Part shown: piece by piece, positions 58,874 through 64,000 of the stretch | How positions within the stretch are numbered: position 1 is the first letter of the stretch | How the letters are laid out: every line of letters begins with the position of its first letter | Source of the DNA: Cyclina sinensis | Lineage: Eukaryota; Mollusca; Bivalvia; Venerida; Veneridae | NCBI GenBank assembly: GCA_012932295.1 | Contig: JAAONU010000011.1 | Span: 43,588,352 to 43,652,351, forward strand | Reading direction: 5' to 3' | Length of the DNA: 64,000 nt | Translations under genes and position numbers: made by a program | Notes under the pieces: model-generated | Seen by the model: the letters and a program-made list of their open reading frames with translations, nothing else | The model's database searches: none | What the model was told of the DNA's origin: nothing

Positions 58874-61800
58874 TTGGTGAAAGAGTCAGAAGACCTAACA
58901 GAAAGAATGCATATCGCCTTAAAGGACCTACCTAAGCTATTTCATATGCTAAGACTTATTCAAAGGCACAAACCCATGTCTTTTGTCAAGTTAAGTGTTA
59001 ACAGAACATTTTCATTGCCCCTTTCAGAGAGGAAACTAGAACAAGGTCACTGCCTGGTGCGTTCGAGATGTGTGAAGGGAAACAACTCGTAAAACTGTTC
59101 AGTCTTCCTCGCTTTGCAGGAGTTGCTTTTCCTCAGTTCAGTAAAATTGTTAATGGAATGCAACACTATCAATTTCTGGACAAGTAACAACAACTGTCTT
59201 GACACAAGTTTTCAATTTGTTGTGTACTCATTCGAGTTTGTTCTGTCCATTTCATTATTACTACTTTAAATTGATAGTTCGACAAGGGCATTTTCCGTTA
59301 TATTCTATGCAAACCCTTATTTGGTATGTACATACAATAGCCTGCTATGTCCTTTTGTGGTTATCAAGGCATTGTTATTTATTACAAAATTTTTCAAATG
59401 AAAATAAACACAGTTTCGTTATATAAATATTTTAATTGTTTTTCTCTTTCATTTCGATATATTCTGTACTTTTAAAAGAATAGAGTATTTTCTACAATGA
59501 TCAAATATAAAGGCAAAATGACTACTGCCTCATTTATGTACATGATGTAATTATAATGAATATATTTCTACATGTGACAATGATTCTAGAAGATGATCTC
59601 AAGAAGCAAGGTATAAGAGAATACACATGTACAAATGTTGAAACACTACACACATCAGAGTATACATATTTCACATGGCAGAAAATCAGAGAAAGGGAAC
59701 ATTTATTTAAGACATGACAACTAAGCTGTGTTGCTGCACTGTATCTCTTAATAGTTCATTGACAATATTAACTGAAGTTGAAACCTTACATTATGAGTGG
59801 ATCACTTTTGTTTGAAGTTTTAACATTTTAAAGAACTATAAAAGACATTATTACCATTTATACGGTAAGACTTGAACCAGTGACTGCTATGCAGAAGAAC
59901 AATATAATGTGTCTTCTAAACCAGTGAATCAACAATAGCACCTGGTATGAAGTGTGTCCTCTACATCATTAAACATATCTATCAGAAGATCTACAAAGCC
60001 ACAGCACTGCCTGTTCCAACAGCTATAACGTACATTTGGACACTGTGTTTTCTTTAATTTCTAAATGACTGATTTTTGTTCAAAGAACATGCATGTCTGT
60101 GAGAAGCAGTGCTGAACATCCATAAAAAAATCTTGGATTTTGAACATTTTTAGTTCAGAATTAAAAGCAACCAAAGACAAATTAATTGAACTAGTGTTTC
60201 TCAAGACAATTTGGAATATTAAGTCACAGACATAAAACAATAATACAAGTAGCATATTTAACCATGAAGAAAAAAAGAGAGATAAATTAAATGCAGACCA
60301 TTTACAAAGCTTAAATAGTGATTAAAATAGGTGCAATGCCCTATAATCTTACAAAAAAAGACAGCGAATTTTTAACATGTAGAAAAATACTGAATTAACA
60401 ATGGAAATACTTCACTTCAATTATGAAACAGTTCTTTTCTTTAGTAGAATGATGAATCTGTCTACAAAACCCCCTGGTCTTTCACTGCTCCTATACTTAT
60501 CAAATGCCTGTTCATAGTTCATGTTAATACTCATTTTATATTTACGGACCACCTGCAAAAATACTGGTACTGTACTGTTTCATACAGTCTGTCCCATACA
60601 GACCAGTCTTCACTGTAAAGCCTGTTTCACACAGTTACAATGCTTACACAGCTCACATTTCATTTCTGAACTGGTGTACAAGAACTATACTCCAAGTAAA
60701 AATATTGAAGGCAAACATAGTCACAACCCTATTGTTATGCATAAAAACTATTACATACAAATTATCTTTATTAACAATGTATGTAATTTCTTCTTTCACA
60801 ACAGTGTACAAAACTTTTCTTCAAGTTATGGTCCCACTTGGCATGGTCAATAGAGAATACAAACAAAAACAGTCATTGAATTTTTGCCAGACATGGTCAG
60901 ACATGTATTTTACAGTGGGACCTCTCTAATACCACTAATCCAGACCATTAGGAAAGGTTTCAGAATTAGAAGGGTTTTCTGGATTAGAAAGGTCACAAGT
61001 GTACGTATACAAAAAATGTTATGTATAAAGTAGTATTTCACTGCTATATTTCTAAATATACAGTTGGATTTTATTTGTTATGATGTAATTGACCACTTTG
61101 TTAATATATGGGGATCAGTTTTACCATGAAAAAGATGTGAATAACACTCCTAACCAATAACAGAAATGTTCATGCCATAGCTGACAATATTTCACCTCCA
61201 TACAGCACCAGTACTTTATCCCTACAGTGTATGTAAGGTGTTGATTAGTCTGTATATTAAGGCTATTATGTGTTCACATCCAAAAGGTGAATTTTAAAGA
61301 CGAACTGAACAAAAATACTGGAAAAGACATTCAGTTTTCTGAGCAGAAGGGTTCCAGATTGCAAATGTATTCTAGTAATAAAATATGAACAGAACAATAC
61401 TGGACTGACCAGAATGTTTGGTTAAGAAAGAGATTTGTATTCGAAGGGATAAACATGATCCAACTGTAACACTGGCAATAGATCACTGAAACTTATTTCT
61501 AAGAACATTATCAGTGAAATGTTTAAATACACTTAGTATTAACACTGAAACAGTCTTCCTGTAAGTCTGTCAGTGAACTTACTTAACAATCAAACAAGCA
61601 CCATCAGCACATTTCAATATCACAACCTAAAAAAGCATAAAATTTTCAGAAAATCTATCTCTTTAACATAAAAATTAAAACGTCTCTGTAAAGTGCAATA
61701 TTCAACATTTGTCAAAAATGCCATGCTCAGTCTTATCAACTAAAACAACTTTGAAGTTTTAATATGAACAAATGGTGTAACAACCAAATAAAACTTGAAA

Positions 61801-62150
61801 AATATTGATTAACAATAAAATGAGTTGCAAAATCTAATAATGTGCCTATAAAAAATGGATTACTGATCTTTCTAAAATGAGCAATTTTGACTAGGAAATT
61901 TCATCAGAAATAGTAACAACCAAATTTCACTTGTAGAAGACAAAGTCATAAAAGATTACAGCCATGATCAAGCATCAAAATAACATATTTTTAAAAACAT
62001 TACTATCAAAATCATAATTTTCACTAGAGATTGTTTTGGAGAAAAACAAATGTCTCCCTCCATATATCATTTAACATAAGAATATTAAAATCATCCGATG
62101 GGAACATGATGAAAATATGCGTAACTACTCTTGCTTATATTCATTCCTCT
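58874..62150. other. Intergenic region, no gene recognised
   Basis: A short open frame at 58874-59092 directly after the Mab-21 stop lacks an ATG and has no family signature. On the minus strand 59850-59940 contains a weak tRNA-like A/B box pair ('actggttcaagtcttacc'). A small palindrome lies around 60937-60985. The far end may be 3' UTR of the SIPA1L-type gene. Confidence 0.45.
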
Positions 62151-62580
62151 GAAGTTTCCACAAAATCTTATCCGTGGTTATAGGGATATGCCTAAATGTA
62201 TTCAAATTTGGACAAATCAAGGGCCACAACTCTGCTAAAAATCAGCCAACCAGAACGCATCAAAAATAGGCCTAACTACAGTTGCTAACGATCAGTCTTG
62301 TGAAGATTTGTCAAAATCCGCCCAGCTGTTATGGAGATATGCCCAGGTGTTCAAATTTGCCCAAACTTCGCTGAAAATCACTGAACTGGAACATGCCAAA
62401 ATATGTTCAATTAGGCTTGGTATCAATTAATAATAGCAAGTTCCATTGAAATCCAGCCTGTGGTTACAGAGAAGCAGCACAGACAATCTTTGTGACATAA
62501 AGACAGACATACAAACTGAAAGTACAAAAACAATACATCTCCAACCCGACTTTGTTGGGAGTGATATAAATATATGAATA
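62150..62580. repeat. Dispersed repeat ('gggccacaactctgctaaaaatca' type)
   Basis: Two internal copies of 'gctgaaaatcac...gaac...catgcc...ggatatgcc'-like text are followed by 'agacagacatacaaac' and a terminal hairpin 'cccgactttgttggg'. It is related in style to the repeat at 20.1 kb. No coding content. Confidence 0.65.
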
Positions 62581-62909
62581 CTGCACTTCATACTGTTACA
62601 CAATAAAAAGGAGTATACCCAACTAAAACTCAAGATATAATAAAATTCATATATATAAAACCTGTTTTACAATATCAACATCATTTTAACACTAACTTAA
62701 TCTGTCTGTATCTTATCTTACCTTAAGCTAAACATTCTTAAAATCACATTGAAATAAATGGGTTATTTTTTTACTTTCTTACTTTTACTAAATGCCTGTA
62801 GTTTTTTTTGTTTTATCTTCTGTTTATAGCAGTACACATAAACAAATATATTCCATTTACTTTGTACTTTTTTTATTGTAGAAAACATACATCAATTGTC
62901 TCCTCTGCT

Positions 62910-63408
62910 TTATTGCCTGTCTATTGTTGTAAAGAACCACTCAGTGAATCGCCGTAACTGAGCGGCTGCATTGTGGGACTCTTCCTGCAGTCGTGCATTT
63001 TCAGTCCGTAATCTTTGCACCTCACTATCAAGAGCAGCACTCTCTTGCCTCTCCTGGGCCAGCTCCTCCTCCAGCTGGGATACCTTTGCCTCTAGTTCCT
63101 GGATTCTCTGCTGTGGATTTGCCACAACTGATCGCCATACAGGAGGATTGCTGGCAGTTGGCGGGTCAGGGGGTCGGTCAGTATTTCTCTGTCTGTATAG
63201 CGACTCTACCTTAATGTCTCTAGATTTGTTTGTTGAACTTGATGATGACACTGTGGAGTTCACAGGAGATGAGATTCTCTCTTTAGAGTCCTCAGAACCT
63301 TCTATTGCCTTTGTTGCTACGTCAACCAGACTGCTCCAGTCCAAAGAAGCTGCCGAGTCTGGCATTGGAACACGAGGAGCCGCATCACCCAAGGCACGGG
63401 GAGACAAC
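62910..63408 (-). CDS. SIPA1L-type RapGAP (SPAR family), last coding exon
   Basis: The exon begins after acceptor ctgactag|G and encodes 166 codons to TAA at 62910. It holds two C-terminal hallmarks of signal-induced proliferation-associated 1-like proteins: the 'VPMPDSAASLDWSSLVDVAT' block, and a final leucine-zipper coiled coil ('RIQELEAKVSQLEEELAQER', 'LDSEVQRLRTENARLQEESH') ending in FTEWFFTTID. The GAP and PDZ domains lie beyond the window. Family members turn off Rap GTPases and shape cytoskeleton and synaptic structures. It is joined to the exon at 63768-63940 in phase 2 (AG|G, Arg). The open frame running on to 63437 is intron. Confidence 0.88.
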
Positions 63409-63767
63409 CTAGTCAGATAAACACGTGATACAATCACAAAATTTAATTATCTTCTGAGAAAGACAGCTAAAGAAAGAAAAAGTACCATCACAGAGCAAAA
63501 CAGATCATATTTATCATTGAAATAAATCCAGCTTTCCCCTTCATACCACACAATTTAGCAACATACTAATCATTTATTAATACTTCTTGGTTTAAAGTGT
63601 GTTTTTAAATCTAATTCAGATGTTAATTCACCTGTGTATAATTAAACTTTCAGGGAACTAGTAGTACCAAAATTGTCTTTCACTGAAATGTTTTAAACAT
63701 TCCCCAACTCTCACTGAGACCATTTTTTGATCTATCAATAAGTGATCTTAAGTAAGTATAAATTTAC

Positions 63768-63940
63768 CTATGTTGTCTAAGTTGTTCCCTGCTACCCTGT
63801 AGTTCCTGCTTTCTTTCTGGAAACAATGACTCTCGGATATCACCTTCGAACAAGAGACCACCTTTACCACTGTGAAGACTCTCATCTGACATCGTCCTCA
63901 CTAAACGTCCAGACAACCTTCTATTTGATGACCTACTGGC
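63768..63940 (-). CDS. SIPA1L-type RapGAP, penultimate exon (gene continues past the window)
   Basis: A 173-nt exon with acceptor tatatcacag|GCCAGT and donor CATAG|GTAAAT. It encodes Ser/Arg-rich text followed by 'RTMSDESLHSGKGGLLFEGD' and 'RESLFPERKQEL'. The 'RTxSDES' phrase occurs at the same relative place in SIPA1L proteins, as I recall them. The rest of the gene lies upstream on the minus strand, beyond 64000. Confidence 0.8.
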
Positions 63941-64000
63941 CTGTGATATAATGAAGTCATTGTTTTGCTTGTAAATATTTGCATTCAGTAAAGTCTTAGC

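Noticed and set aside
58874..59092. 72-aa frame directly after the Mab-21-like stop
   Set aside because: It starts with TTG, has no ATG and no recognisable domain; likely 3' UTR.
59850..59940. tRNA-like sequence on the minus strand
   Set aside because: A B-box-like motif is present but no convincing cloverleaf or acceptor stem; at most a SINE or tRNA relic.
60915..60990. 'cagtgggacctctctaatacc' resembling a pogo/Tigger terminal repeat with a small palindrome behind it
   Set aside because: No matching opposite terminus was found, so element borders cannot be supported.

Overview
The window is AT-rich metazoan DNA with spliced genes (GT-AG introns) and very many repeats. The repeat families (arrays ending in 'GGTGAGCG...GGGCCATCATGGCCC', 'CCCCACAAAGTGGG' and similar termini) and a Mab-21/cGAS-like gene point to a bivalve mollusc, probably a clam. 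That assignment is inferred from recalled repeat and gene content, not from a search.

Layout. (1) 1-5.4 kb: a seven-exon retinol-dehydrogenase-like SDR gene on the minus strand. (2) 5.65-6.9 kb: a CpG-rich 1.24-kb foldback element with ~500-bp arms. (3) 6.9-13.75 kb: degraded repeats and an apparently intact mariner element whose transposase is split by a 185-bp intron. (4) 13.9-28.8 kb: a second RDH13-like gene on the minus strand, a tandem paralogue of the first. It has two alternative copies of its penultimate exon, and its introns hold nested transposons: a LINE split by a Helitron-like element that is itself split by another, a second LINE fragment, and a pogo/Tigger-like element. (5) 28.8-38.2 kb: KIFBP (KIF-binding protein) on the plus strand, head to head with the RDH13-like gene across 206 bp. 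(6) 38.6-50 kb: two large Helitron-like arrays with ~165-bp and ~145-bp units, a SINE, a mariner remnant, hairpin MITEs, a piggyBac-type MITE and a third tandem-array element. (7) 51.2-53 kb: an orphan class-A GPCR on the minus strand, with a 42-43-bp minisatellite beginning at its stop codon. (8) 54-55.7 kb: a dead Tc1-like element. (9) 56.8-58.9 kb: a Mab-21/cGAS-like receptor gene. (10) 62.9-64 kb: the last two coding exons of a SIPA1L-type RapGAP on the minus strand, continuing past the window edge.

The host genes do not form an operon. The one clear functional coupling is the RDH13-like/KIFBP pair, which probably shares a bidirectional promoter. The most unusual observations are the frame-enforced mutually exclusive exon pair in the RDH13-like gene, the intron inside a mariner transposase, the CpG-rich foldback element, and the Helitron-like insertion whose empty site can be read in another repeat copy of the same window. 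Exon borders were read by eye from splice consensus, phase and homology.
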